Shown: in pieces, positions 12,800 through 24,000 of the stretch
Position numbering within the stretch: the stretch's first letter is position 1
How the letters are laid out: every line of letters begins with the position of its first letter
Assembly (NCBI GenBank): GCA_905221605.1
Contig: CAJNDS010000170.1
Location: 94,501 to 158,500, forward strand
DNA length: 64,000 nucleotides
Origin: Symbiodinium natans
Taxonomy: Eukaryota > Sar > Dinophyceae > Suessiales > Symbiodiniaceae
Reading direction: 5' to 3'
Made by a program: the position numbers and the translations under genes
The notes under the pieces: model-generated
Seen by the model: the letters and a program-made list of their open reading frames with translations, nothing else
Databases searched by the model: none
Told to the model about the DNA's origin: nothing

Positions 12800-14960
12800 T
12801 TCGCCCAAGGTAGTTACAGAAGGAAAGTTTCTAAACAAGCAAACCACCGAGATTGGCAATTCTGCTGTAAGGCTCTTGGCTTTTAAACTGCAGTGCCAAA
12901 GCGAACAGTGGAGTCTTTGAGCATCGGTACATTGCAGCACACGACGTGTTCATCGTTTCTGCTTTCCACTGCCTGCCTGTCGTCTCCCAGGTGTACCTGC
13001 CACGATGCCCACAGGAGATGCAAACTTCACCGTACATTGGGAAAATTCTACACCTCTCCTATCACGTTAGCTTAGCACACTTGCATGGCCGTTCGAGCGA
13101 AACAATGACGCATTCTTTTGACACACTGCTTTTCAAACCCAGAATACTCCAAACCAAGGTGCTATCATAATAACATAACGAGCCCTTGTTAATGATAATA
13201 ATCATCATAATCATAATCATAATAATACTATTTATCTTCGTGCCCCCCATTTTAATTCTATTTCTATTATACGGGGCACGGTAATAATAAGAACAAAAAT
13301 AATAATATACCGGGGCTTACTACTTTCTTATCTTTGCCCGTGAGGTAATAATGATACCCGCAGCACGCCAGGTTTGCCGTCAGGTACGGCTGTGACTTTG
13401 GGGTGGAGGGGGGGGGTTAAGAACGTCATTCATATTGCATGCATGCCCAAAACACTGGTGTTTACAGCGTTTTCGTCTCTTTGTACAACATACTGCACAA
13501 GGATGTGGAACAAGAAAATCTGTCACAAGCGTCCAGCCTGTCGCGACCATGCCCAAAACACGTCCCACAAAAACCGTGAAAGTCCGGAAATTTGGCAAAT
13601 GCGTTTTCGGAAATGCAAGCCTCCAAAAAACACAGCTGCAGAGGTTGTCTTGGCAGAAGTGCATGAAAACATCACAAATAACAGTGTTTGCCGCGCGCGC
13701 ACACACATCAGGCAGCCAGCCATGTAAATGCTGCCTGACGGCAAACGTGGCGTCAAACAACACCAGGACCTGCTTAAAAATCAGCAAAACCCATAGCGGC
13801 AGCGCAACACCAAAAAAACATCCAATAACATTGACCATCATGAGGTGCCTCCCGTCCCACAAAAACCAACGAAGAACAATGCGCGACGGCAAACCTCACG
13901 TGCTGTGCGTAATAATATAATAGTAGGAGTAAGAATAATAATAATAATAATAATAGTAATAATGATAATAATAATAACAATCACATACCGTGAACAGAAT
14001 ACAATACTATTTTTAAGGGGCACAGAGTGAAGCGAATACGCGCCCCTAATATTAATATTGTAAGCACGAAACATGAACGGCCAAGTGCTCAGGGTAGATA
14101 TGGCGTGTACGCCTGGAGAGCGTCCTTTCCACGTAAGATACCCTCACCACTGTCTGCCAGCTTCGTTGGCCGAGCCCTTTGCGCACTGATAGCTCTTGGG
14201 CCGACTTGCTAGTTGGCCAGGCACCCACAAGCACGCAAAGAGTCCGGCCAAGCATCCCTGGCCAGCAGAGAGTCGCCGAGCATCGCTGGACAAAAGCCGG
14301 AGAAACTCCGCACTCCACCCCCAGAAAAAACCCACAAAACAGCCCGTCAAGGATCCCTGGAGTGCCAATCCCAGAGAATGTCGCAGCGAACCCCTGCAGA
14401 GTATCCCTGGAGAGCCCAGCGCCAGAGAAGCCCGCAGAGCCCCAGAGAAGCGAGCACCCGTGGAGTTTCGAAAAGAATCCTGTCTGCAAACGGCAGGATG
14501 GCTGCCACATCAGGTTGCTGCAGGGTGAGGATGATCGTGGTGCATAATGTTGTTCATTTCGTCCAGCAACAGCAGCCATGTCATGCACCCCTCGCCCTCG
14601 TGGCCCAACAACCCCCACTACGGCACGGGTGTTTCAGAAAGCGTTGTGTCTACATGTCCGAAGTGGAAGTGTCTGGCCAATACTCTGTGCAGATGCGACT
14701 AGCACTTCAATCGAACATCAAGCATTGCGCCGAGTAAGTAGCTGGCTGAAACCACCGGAACCAAAGTGTCATTCTTCGGCTGTGGTCCTGCAGCGATCTG
14801 CCAGAACATCTTGGGAGAAAGCCAAGAGCCAGAAAAGACTTGCTCTCGGCCAGCGAACCCATGCTGTGTAAGGCATTAGACATCATTAGACCATAGCTTG
14901 CTCCTGGGTCTTCGTATCTGTCACGTTGCTCCGTGCGGTAGTGGGCTTCAGGCTTGAAGG
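12800..14960. other. Gene-poor stretch with AT-rich trinucleotide tracts
   Basis: ATA/ATC/ATG-type AT-rich tracts occur at about 13,160-13,350 and 13,910-13,985 (ATAATA with TAG/TGA interruptions). A degenerate repeat around ATCCCTGGAGA / CCCAGAGAA is seen at 14,230-14,470. Long frames on both strands here (170 codons at 13,380-13,892 minus, 174 codons at 14,213-14,737 plus, 188 codons at 14,052-14,618 minus) overlap each other and show no clear protein character. Confidence 0.5.
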
Positions 14961-14967
14961 CCTGCCT

Positions 14968-15330
14968 TCATGTGCCATTCATCTGCGGCCCATTGACCCG
15001 CAAAAGAACAATCCGAGAGCTGCAGCGTTCTGCAGCGTCACAGCTGAGCCGAAGATGAGACCGAGCTCTCGGCTGTCTTAGCTCGACAACGCTCATATTC
15101 TTATCTGGAGCATCGCAGGTGGCATAGACCACCTCGTAGGTCAGTATGTCGAAATAGCCGAACAGCCATTCATGATCAATCACATGGGAACACTCCTAGC
15201 TTGCGCCACAGCCTCTGGATCCACAAATGTGGTGTGGCTCACTGACGCTCCTCGAACCCCTTCATCCCACTTCTCACCTGGGGCAAAGGATTTGTCAAAG
15301 GAGTATGCGCTGATCATGGCTTAGGCTGTG
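14968..15330 (-). CDS. Two candidate exons (cluster E)
   Basis: SAYSFDKSFAPGEKWDEG continuing to AVAQARSVP (about 15,310-15,184) is followed by HEWLFGYFDILTYEVVY with DAPDKNMSVVELRQPR (15,183-14,968). The two read in different frames and almost touch, so either a very short intron or a frameshift separates them. The composition is convincingly protein-like, but no family is recognised. Confidence 0.45.
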
Positions 15331-15339
15331 GCATCCAAT

Positions 15340-16350
15340 CGCAAAGTGAGTAGCTTCATGTAGCCTGCAGACAGAAATTAAGAAAGGTCTTGGGCAATTA
15401 CTGCGGAAGCTGCAACTCTTGCAGTTGAGGTTGCTTAGCCAACACATGTCAGCAAGAGGACACGAGGGCCTCTTCAGCTGCGAGGCTTTCTTGCTGCAAA
15501 TGACATCCTGAGACGTTGCACCCAACCTGAGTCTACATGAGGCACGCTGCACAAGGAACTGTCCGAGGCAGTGGTGACTCAGAAGCGTGCCCTTTTAAGA
15601 AGCCCTCGTACTGAGATTCTGCATGCTGTGAGGGTCTGGTTTGCGATACTCGCACCTTGCAAAAAGGGCAGAGCTGAGAGCGGTGGACCTCTGACCTCTG
15701 CACCCCCTCTCAGGACGAGAAGATGCAAAAAGGAGCAACGCGGAGGCAGGCCTCGCCCGGCATCGCCACAACAAGGCTCGTTTTAAATGCTAAGTTGGTC
15801 TCTCTTGTGCTGACTTGTGCCTCATCTGGCAGAGTACTCCAAGGTTTTCTGAGTCGGTGTGCATGGTGTGCGGTTGCTGATCACGTGCTGGCAAGACAAG
15901 CGGCAAAAGAATATCTGACAAGGCTAGGAGATGACAACCGGGACCTCGGGAAGATTGCTCACTCGAGGGCCTGCGAAGACTGTGATGAACTTCCTAATTT
16001 CAAGCGCTCTCACACCTTTTCTTGTTTTGCATGCCATTGAGCAAGCAACTATTGATACTTAAGGCGTCCTTACAGGACTCCTTAAGAGGACATGGAGCCT
16101 CGGAGGCAGGCAAACCCAACATGCATGCTTCTTCCCTCTCGCGTCTCGTGACAGCTATGCAAAGAGTTTCTGGCCTCCTCAGCATTGATAAGCATTGACA
16201 AAACACGCGCGCGCAGCTTAAAGCTGCTCTTTTCTTATGAATTCGCTTGTGAGACTGCAACTGCGGCTTCACCGACCAGCTGAGTACATTATCTTTTTTT
16301 TGTGCAGTACTTTGCTGCACACCACGCCCATACTACTGAGTCTACCTATC
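15340..16350. other. Ambiguous stretch, no gene called
   Basis: Both strands give protein-like pieces near 15,850-16,010 (plus KEYLTRLGDDNRDLGK; minus KFITVFAGPRVSNLPE), so the coding strand cannot be decided by eye. Confidence 0.3.
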
Positions 16351-16360
16351 GACTAAATTT

Positions 16361-16700
16361 CTAAATGTCACACACATGGACACCATGAGAATCCACGATC
16401 CAATCCTGACAAAGGCATGCGACGAACGTCACTTTGCTGGAGATTTGTGCTGCTTTGGACGTGCCTTTGACTTGCAGACACCGAAGGTTTGAGAAGATTT
16501 GGTAGGTCACCTGAGCGATCAAAGTCACGCATTGCCGTCCCATCGTCCGCAGTGTTGCGCCACGGCATCCAGGGTAAGGAGCTTGCCAATCTCAAAACCA
16601 GTGAAAGCAAAGCTCGTGAATACCTCAAAGCTTCAGTGTGTGCTCCCATCCTGTGCTGCAGATGAGTTTGGGGTGGGCTCTGGAGTTCTGGAGGACGACG
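16361..16700 (-). CDS. Candidate exons (cluster F, part 1)
   Basis: FTSFAFTGFEIGKLLTLD (about 16,640-16,560) and VTLIAQVTYQIFSNLRC with SSKVTFVACLCQDWIVD (16,543-16,361) lie in adjacent frames on the minus strand. No family recognised. Confidence 0.38.
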
Positions 16701-17099
16701 CCATGCCGGACTTGGAACCACACTGATGAATGCCGCGCATCATCACCTGAAATGTGACAACTGCCAGGCCCGAATACCATGAACACAAATACATCTCCCA
16801 AAAGGCTAAACATTGCAGACAGTCCAGACAACATTTTTTGCACCATCCAAAGCCTGGTCCTAGCCCAATCCAGATGCGCACGTGATCGTGCCCTAATCAA
16901 GACTGATTGCCATGAAAGCACCTGGTTAAACTGCAATCAATGCTACGCGTGTCATGCGGCTGCCGTTTGGGCAAAGCGCCCTTGCAATAACATTCTCATG
17001 GCAGCCTTTTGTTACCGTACATGGTGCACACGCTGTCCTGCCCGCATACACGTCGGCGTCATGCACAGACACTTGAGAACACATGCGATTCTGGGTTGA

Positions 17100-17530
17100 A
17101 TTAGTTGAGATTTGTTGCTTTGAGGCCCGGGTTGCCTAGGCCTTTCAGTATATTTTCGGAGCCTTCGTTTCACCGGCTTCTCAGCCCCTCACGACCCTGC
17201 GTGTTACGACAGGGCTTCACACCCGCGATCTCCGGTTTGGGTTGCCTCGCAGGCCGAGGCGGGTCGCGTAGCGTTAATTAACACTAGGACTCTTTCCCAC
17301 TGCCTATTGACCTTGCTTGTGCCTTAACTTGCAAGGAAGTCTAGACGTACGGTTGGGCAGGAAGGCCGTTAAAAGCTGCAGCGAGCCTATACAGTCGCGG
17401 TACTGCGAGAACTGCGAGACACGACAGCTCGGTTCGAAGAAGATCGAGGGTCTGAATTCGCGAAGCGTGACAGATTCGCTACGTGAGCTCCCAAAGCAAG
17501 GCCAGACTGCTCCGCTTGTTTAGTCGCAAT
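17100..17530 (+). other. CpG-rich anomalous segment with a 68-codon plus ORF and dispersed repeat
   Basis: This stretch is richer in CG dinucleotides than its surroundings and holds a hairpin GCCTCG-CAGGC-CGAGGC at about 17,245-17,261. That overlaps a 26-bp sequence also present at 28,904-28,929. The plus ORF 17,317-17,523 (68 codons; RYCENCETRQLGSKKIEG) is protein-like but short. It could be the edge of a mobile element; no terminal repeats or known domain were seen. Confidence 0.3.
17252..17277 (+). repeat. 26-bp dispersed repeat, copy 1
   Basis: Begins GGCCGAGGCGGG and ends GTAGCGTTAA. It is identical over 26 bases to 28,904-28,929 in the same orientation, with unrelated flanks at first sight. 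Confidence 0.85.
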
Positions 17531-17683
17531 AACTGGTCCGGCCCATGTCCACTACACGTCCACTACACGTCTATGGGGCTACATTGTTCCACATCGGATG
17601 TGCAGATGTGCAGCCGAGTGGTGTGTTGTTGGTGCCTGTGGAGTTTTCGTAGGATGTGTCGCAGAGCTGGCATCCTCCAGTCA

Positions 17684-18040
17684 AGACTTCCGCGCAACAA
17701 GCGGGACGTAGTACGTCACTGTGTCCAGTGTCCCAGACAGCCCTTCAGACGATGCACGAAAGAAATGGTAGCTGCCCGTCTCATCCTTGTTTTTCTGCAG
17801 CAAAGTCACAGTACACTCCCGAGCACAGGGACACCGTCCAAACGTTCCTCCGAAACAAGCCAAGCATGTGTGTTGGGCGTGGGCCCAATGCAAACTCTGA
17901 AGCTTGCACTGCAAATTGCATTCCAAGGCTCTGAACGGGATCTGTGCTAGGCATGCGAAATGGGAACTCAAACCTGCAAAATTCGTCTGAGGTTGTTTAA
18001 ACATTAACTTGCGGCACAGCTGGGGCGGATTTGAGCACAT
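17684..18040 (-). CDS. Candidate exon (cluster F, part 2)
   Basis: A frame open for 119 codons ends with CTVTLLQKNKDETGSYH and LSGTLDTVTYYVPLVAR (17,830-17,684). Upstream residues are Cys/His-rich and less convincing, so the exon probably covers only the last third. Confidence 0.4.
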
Positions 18041-18339
18041 CCAAGGCTGTCACCCATACCCGCCAGCAGCGACGGTCGCCTGAAGCGCATTCGCATGCTT
18101 AGCCAATCTTGGCCGCTCCCTCAACAATGTGCCGCGCAGTGCCAGGTGCGGGGGCTCGGCTCTGCGAATTTTGTTTTTTCTGCTGGGTCCGGCACTCCAG
18201 GGTGGAGGAGAACCTGATTCTGGATCACACCAATTCACAGAGTTCTCCACCCGAGTTCCGCCAAGCGACTTTGATGCTGTTGGTCGAGCGCGTCTGAGGG
18301 AATCCAAGCAAAACAACAATCGTCTCTGCTAACACTCCA

Positions 18340-21029
18340 CGTCAAAAACTTCTGGCCTGGGGCTGAGCCAGCGGGAATGAACTGGTAGCACCTCTCTGAA
18401 TCACGCGGATGTCGTCCACGGCCCTGCTCATGGTTCTAGCTTTTCTCACTAAGCAACGATGTAGGACTGCATGCATATCCATGATGATGCCATGCATGCT
18501 GCCAACGTTGGTCACTAAGACTCTTGCACGAGTCGATGGCGGTATCCGACAGGCATCTCAATTAAGATGGCTCCTTGGCTGTGCACATCTGTGCACTGGA
18601 AAGCTGATGAAAATTCAGCATCGAGAACAAAAATTTCCAGCAAAACCTCAGCCGCTCCAGCTCCTTTTTCGAGCTCCGAGATCCAAACTTGACGGGTTGG
18701 CTGGATGGAGGCTAGAACGTCTCGAGATCTCGCAAGATGCGGGGCGGCGCATGGAGCGTCGCAGAGCATCCAAGAATCGCCACAGTGGTCGCGAGCAAAG
18801 TGTGAGCAATGAACACTGAGCATCTTCAGCCCGTGCGCAAGTGCGTTGGTCGTGTCGCCTCCGGTATCTGCGGCGAATTGCGTCCGTCACGTTCACCGGA
18901 GCTTTCAAGTTTCAAGGAGCACGAACTCGCATTTCAAGAGTCCAGCGGTTGAACGATGAATCCTTCCAGGATCTGTGGCATGAGGGATGCTGCGCCATCA
19001 CCTTGAACAACTTCCGTCTCTGGAAGAACTGCCGTCAGGGTGTACAAGTTGCCTCGAAACAGAGGTAGTGCGGCATGGGGCATCATGAGTGCTGGGTACT
19101 CTCACTTCATCTAGATGCCAAGAGGCGGTAACCCCGTCGGTCTGCTGGCCCCAAGGCGCAACTGCTGAAGCTCCGTAGCTCTGCGCCCGATGGAAAGGTT
19201 GTGCGCCATTGATACTCCTTGACATAGCTTGCAGTCGATCCGTATCCCTGCCGATCGCGAACGTCATGTATTCTTGCTATGTGCTGCTGCGCGTCATAAT
19301 AAGTATTCCCAGCCCGCTCAGCCTCACGGTTCGAGCACATGTTGGATAAAACACCGGCATGGCACAGGAGAGTCTGTCACAGACCAAGGCCTTTGGGCAT
19401 TCTTGGGGTAGATCGCTCCTTCAATACTCTACGTACCATTACGTACCAGTATCAAGTACTCACCACCCCGAGACTGATTAGAGTCTGACATTTTTTGGAA
19501 AGCTTCGAACGATAAGTTGTTTTGTGTCTTTTCACCAGTTCACAGGCTTATTCTCCCAGCGCTTAGAAAACACACTGATATTCGTACAAGCAGGGGAGAG
19601 AAGACCTCGCAAAGTACACCTGTTTTAAGGTGCTCCAATACTTCTTCCCTCGGGACGCTTTCTACGAATGATCTTTGTTGAGGCCCGCTAATACAAGACA
19701 CTTCTTTTCTCTTCTTATGCACAAGGCACGGCGAGGACCTTTCGAGGGCCTTTCTGAAATCTGCACAGTCGGACTCTGCCCCTTCTCTTAGACCATGCTA
19801 GAATCCGGTCACCTATTCAACCTGCCCCATCCCTCCCCACGAGCCTTCAAAAGAAACCACCTTACTCAGCTCCCGAAGTGTTCCCTACAGTACGACCAGT
19901 CACATTTCCTGACTGGAACCTGAAGGCATAGAGATTCCAAATGTAGACTGAATCTGACCCCGACCAGGCCTTTACGGCCTTCAAAGCTTCGGCTGTCTTT
20001 TTGGATCCCTCCGGAGCAATCGTCTCTTTGAGAAGCCTTGCCCACACTCAAGCACACTCAAACACACAAAACAGTAACACGAGATGCGCACAGCTTGAGC
20101 ATGAAGTACAGCCTTTCCAGCGATGCTTCCGGGTCGCCAAGGATCCTTAGATATCCTAAAACAGCGGCAGCGGAGTAGTGTAGAATGCGGTGGTCTCGAC
20201 AAGAAACTGCTCTGTGCAAGCAAGGCGCTCTGAAATTTGCGGTGGCTGTCCAGGGGCTTTGGGAGGTAATCTCTGCTTGACTACCTTACCGGCAGCTAAC
20301 AGGCTACCCCGGGGAATGCCCATACGCACGCCTTGTTCTTAACAACGTGCCACCTTTGGCGTAGGGCGTAGGGCGTAGGGCGGCTTGTCCGCCGAAAACT
20401 GGGATGGGGAACAATCAACTACGGTTTGGGTTTCAATTTCTGATCCAGAACAAGCTGCTGCAGGTCCATCTCTGAGTGCAAGATGCTCTCAACATGCTTG
20501 CAAGGCACGGAAAGATTCTCCCGGCTTTTGAGGGCACGGTCGCCTCCGCCCGCCGGCCCCCAGGCTGCATCCGGCCCCACCTGGCGGGGGAGATTCTTTA
20601 TCTCCTTTTGCAGCATGTGCCGTTGTGGACCCGAGAACCAATCGAACGTTGGCGTAGTTACTTTAGCCGCGCCACCCCCTGTGGTGCTGCGCCCGGGCGC
20701 CCACGGCGAGACACGCCTGCCCGGCGCAGAGCACTCTGACAGAGCCTACACCGGCCTACATGCTGCCCTCATGGGTCTTTCTACGTTCTGCATGAATGCA
20801 TGTGGTGGCAATCCATACCTATCGAACGGTTCTGGTCAGCCAAGTGTCCGAGCATATCATCGGAGCTCATCTGGCCGGCTTTGAGTAGAGCTACTCGCTG
20901 ATCAAAGAGCCACGTGCTCGGATAGCGAGCCTGGTATTGTTCCTCATAGTAAGCCTCCCGGATTGCAACCCACACGAATCCAAGAATGCAAATATAGCAC
21001 CCATGCCCTTCGTAGCGTTCACTCATCAT
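18340..21029 (-). CDS. Candidate gene with N-terminal membrane anchor (cluster G)
   Basis: Probable start: a Met pair (MMSERYEGHG, about 21,029) directly preceded by an in-frame stop, followed by one hydrophobic helix (CYICILGFVWVAI) and YYEEQYQARYPSTWLFD. Further minus segments in order: VTTPTFDWFSGPQRHML with ESILHSEMDLQQLVLDQ (20,740-20,420), AAAVLGYLRILGDPEAS (20,180-20,060) and LLKETIAPEGSKKTAEAL (20,050-19,862). Then EVLEHLKTGVLCEVFSP (19,722-19,540), NTYYDAQQHIARIHDV (19,330-19,120), LYTLTAVLPETEVVQGD (19,060-18,950), ELEKGAGAAEVLLEIFV (18,690-18,515) and MHGIIMDMHAVLHRCLV (18,510-18,350). Possibly a single-pass membrane protein; family unknown. Introns of about 50-250 bp would fit. 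Confidence 0.5.
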
Positions 21030-21049
21030 CAGCCTCAATCATGATCACA

Positions 21050-21830
21050 ACATGTGGGTCCAAGTGTAGTGTAACCATTGTAAATATGCAATGTGTCAGA
21101 TATACTGTCATGATGTATCTCTAAATACATATTTGGTTTTTACTTATTTTACTGTTTCTTTATCTTTATATATGTATTCTTCATATGTTCTCTTCGTATT
21201 TATTCCTGTATTTATGTAGATGTACATGTACTTCAGGGGGAAGCCGAGGACAACGAAAGCTAGCAAGCCAGCTTAGGCAGCAGCGTTTTTTCCGGCTATG
21301 TAGTGGCTCATACCTTTTTCCCGCCCCATCCCAACCCCGGCCACTCTTTTTCCCCCTTCTTCTTCTTCCTTGCCCTCTTCCCCTCGCCCTTCCTCCCTCC
21401 CTGATTCCTCGTTGATTCTGACAGACCACCACGAATTACCACACTCTACCAAACACCCCACCACGTCGATCTGGAAATCTTCACAGTCAGCTCGTGCAAA
21501 TTCCGCCTATAGGGGGGACCACAGGATTTGGGTAGAAGTTGCCGATTCCGATTAAATATGCACAGATCGAGAAAACGACCCTCTCGTTTTCCAGATTTGG
21601 GCTGCTTACACGGATGCCCCTCAGAGGGAAGTGCATTAAGGGGAGGGGCCACATAAAGTACATGGGGTACATGCCCCATTCTTGGTGTGTCTTGCTTACG
21701 GCGCGGTTGCTTTGCTTATTGGTGCGTTTTGGTTGTTGGAAACATGCATTCATCGAGATCGTGATCTAGTCCTCAAAAGCTATCCAAACACGAAAACACG
21801 ATTGCCCTCACAAACATCCGAAGCAACCCT
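21050..21830. other. Intergenic candidate, AT-rich then polypyrimidine-rich
   Basis: An AT-rich run (21,060-21,230) lies upstream of the probable start of cluster G. A pyrimidine-rich segment with TTCTTCTTCC and CCCTTCCTCC follows at 21,340-21,410. No coding segment is evident. This is the best candidate for a gene boundary in the left third. Confidence 0.4.
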
Positions 21831-22227
21831 CAAGTCTGGCAACCCGCACTTGCTTAAGAGCTGGGGGGGCGTTTTGTGGAAAAGTGGAAGCCGTGCGGGC
21901 TGGCAACCCGCACTTGCTGAGGAGCTGGGGGTGTTTTGTGGAGAAGTGGAAGCCGTGCGGGCTGGCAACCCGCACTTGCTTAAGAGCTGGAAGTGTTTTG
22001 TGGAGAAGTGGAAAAGCCGTTGCGGGCCTGGCAACCGTAACTTGCTTACTGGTGGGGGGGGTGGGGGGTGTTTTGTGGAAAAGTGGGAGCCGTGCGGGCC
22101 GCACTTGCTCAAGAGCTGGGGGGGTGGTGTTTGGTGGAGAAGTGGAAGCCGTGCGGGCTGGCAACCCGCACTTGCTTAAGAGCTGGGCGGCGTTTTGTGG
22201 AAGGTGGAAGCCGCGCGGGCTGGCAAT

Positions 22228-22345
22228 CGGCGTATCGGCGCATCGGCGCATCGGCGTATCGGTGTATCGGTGTATCGGTGTATCGGTGTATCGGTGTATC
22301 GGTGCATCGGCGGATCGGTGTATCGGTGTATCGGTGTATTGCCGC
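22228..22345. repeat. 8-bp ATCGGTGT/ATCGGCGC tandem array
   Basis: About 14 consecutive octamers (ATCGG(C/T)G(T/C) with A/G variants) are nested inside the larger minisatellite. An unrelated spacer (22,345-22,450) follows before the minisatellite resumes. Confidence 0.93.
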
Positions 22346-22624
22346 AGTTTTACGCCGATGGCCCCCACACCCCGGATCGGGGTGGACCCCCTGATCGGTG
22401 CATTTACGCTGCATTTACGTTTTCCTGCCCCCCCTCCGCGGGCGCACTGGTTTGTGGAGAGTGGAAAACCCGCACTTGCTTAAGAGCTCGGTGGCGGGGG
22501 GGGCGTGTGTTTTGTAGAAAGTGGAAGCCGTGCGGATTGGCAACCCACGCTTGCTTAAGAGCTAGGGGGGCGGGCTGGCAACCACACTTGCTTAAGAGCT
22601 GGGGGGGCGTTTTGTGGGGGGAGG

Positions 22625-22724
22625 NNNNNNNNNNNNNNNNNNNNNNNNNNNNNNNNNNNNNNNNNNNNNNNNNNNNNNNNNNNNNNNNNNNNNNNNNNNN
22701 NNNNNNNNNNNNNNNNNNNNNNNN
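22625..22724. other. Assembly gap of 100 N
   Basis: Exactly 100 N bases, the customary placeholder for a gap of unknown size, lie inside the minisatellite. The true array length is therefore unknown. Confidence 0.99.
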
Positions 22725-23039
22725 TGTTTTGTGGAGAAGTGGAGGTCTGTGGAGGTCTATTCTTGCTGGCAACCCGCACTTGCTTAAGAGCTGGGGGGGT
22801 GGTGTTTTGTGGAGAAGTGGAGGTCGTGCGGGCTGGCAACCCGCACTTGCTTAAGAGTGGGGGGGTGGTGTTTTGTGGAGAAGTGGAGGTCGTGCGGGCT
22901 GGCAACCCGCACTTGCTTAAGAGCTGGGGGGGTGATGTATGGTGATGTTTTGTGGAGAAGTGGAGGTCGTGCGGGCTGGCAACCCGCACTTGCTTAAGAG
23001 CTGGGGGGGTGATGTTTTGTGGAGAAGTGGAAGCCGTGC

Positions 23040-23420
23040 TCGAAAGCCTCGCAATGAGTGCGTGCCTTGCAACACCCGAAAATCACCCAGGGTCCGAATT
23101 TTGTCGGATCCTAGAACTTGCGAGGGCCTTGCAAGTCACCTGATTGCACCTGGGATCCAAGCGCTTTTTTGTTGGAACATGCAAAAGCCGCGGAAAGGAC
23201 CTGGCATCCAACGCTCTTTGCGATTACCCAAGACAGGAAAACGAAAGGTCGAGCCCTGCGTTTTTTTGCGTTCCAGAACACAAAAACGAAAGCTTCTTGA
23301 CATGTGGTTTGCGAGGTTTCAAGCGTTCCGAAGCACGGAACGGAAGGTCCCCCAGGTGATCTGCGAGGTTTTCGAGAGTTCCAAGACACGAGAGCGGCAT
23401 TGCAAAAAACTTTCGAACCC
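23040..23420. repeat. Degenerate ~52-bp minisatellite
   Basis: Units start near 23,161, 23,213, 23,259, 23,311 and 23,363, with earlier decayed units from 23,047. The consensus is roughly GCGAGGTTTTCAAGCGTTCC, then AAGACACGAAAACGAAAGG, then a CCTGG-rich end. It is immediately adjacent to the GC-rich minisatellite but unrelated in sequence. Confidence 0.7.
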
Positions 23421-23882
23421 CCGCGGCTCTCCTGACATCCTATGCTCTGACGTCCCGCGTGACGGCTGCACTACGAGTTCCACGTCCTCCATGTACTACA
23501 AAAAGACACCGCATGATGTACGACGTGCTGGCAAGTTCTAGGCCAAGCATGCGACACCAGTGATTTGCGAGATGTTCGTGCGGAGAGGCGCTTCCACGCA
23601 CTGCGTTTGTTCTACCACAGATAACTACGTTTGCACGCAACGAGCGAAACAAAGAAAAGTCGAATGAACATAAAACAATATTACACTTCCCGGCCCCGGA
23701 GCGGACAACCCGTTCATCTACTGAAACACAGGGCTTCAGTGCCACGACACCACGGGGACACTGCGAGGCTGACCGATCGAGAGTTCAAACGTGCTTTCCG
23801 TGCTCCGAACACAGGGTATCTTTGGCGAGGTGACCAAACGTGCGAAACGCAGGGGAAACGCTCAAGTTGCAGGCTTCCGCAG

Positions 23883-23906
23883 GTCTCTCTCTCTCTCTCT
23901 CTCTCG
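23883..23906. repeat. CT dinucleotide tract
   Basis: Roughly eleven CT units, GTCTCTCT to CTCTCGC. Confidence 0.9.
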
Positions 23907-24000
23907 CTAGCCCGCCCTCAACCGCCTGAAAGAGATGAGTGATCTATCGAACAGAAGACAAGAAGGAAAATTGAACAGAAACTCAACTCCGCTGAAAATT

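Larger units (their letters stand above)
21832..23035. repeat. GC-rich ~62-77-bp minisatellite with hairpin in each unit
   Basis: About 14 visible units contain GGCTGGCAACCCGCACTTGC, then TTAAGAGCTGGGGG, then TTTTGTGGAGAAGTGGA. Spacing of the GTGCGGG anchor is 66 and 77 bp in the last units and about 62-67 bp in the first. In most units GTGCGGG and CCCGCAC flank CTGGCAA, giving a 7-bp stem and 7-nt loop. Frames on both strands stay open across many units, so the predicted proteins here are artefacts of the repeat. Confidence 0.95.

Noticed and set aside
14052-14737. Long overlapping frames on both strands (up to 188 codons)
   Set aside because: Frames on opposite strands are equally long and built on a degenerate CCCTGGAGA/CCAGAGAA repeat; no consistent protein signal.
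22228-22345. CRISPR-like short repeats
   Set aside because: Continuous octamers with no spacers.
21884-22989. Plus and minus frames up to 219 codons with repeated ARTCLRAG-like or KQVRVASPHG-like blocks
   Set aside because: Translations of the GC-rich minisatellite, some including the N gap.
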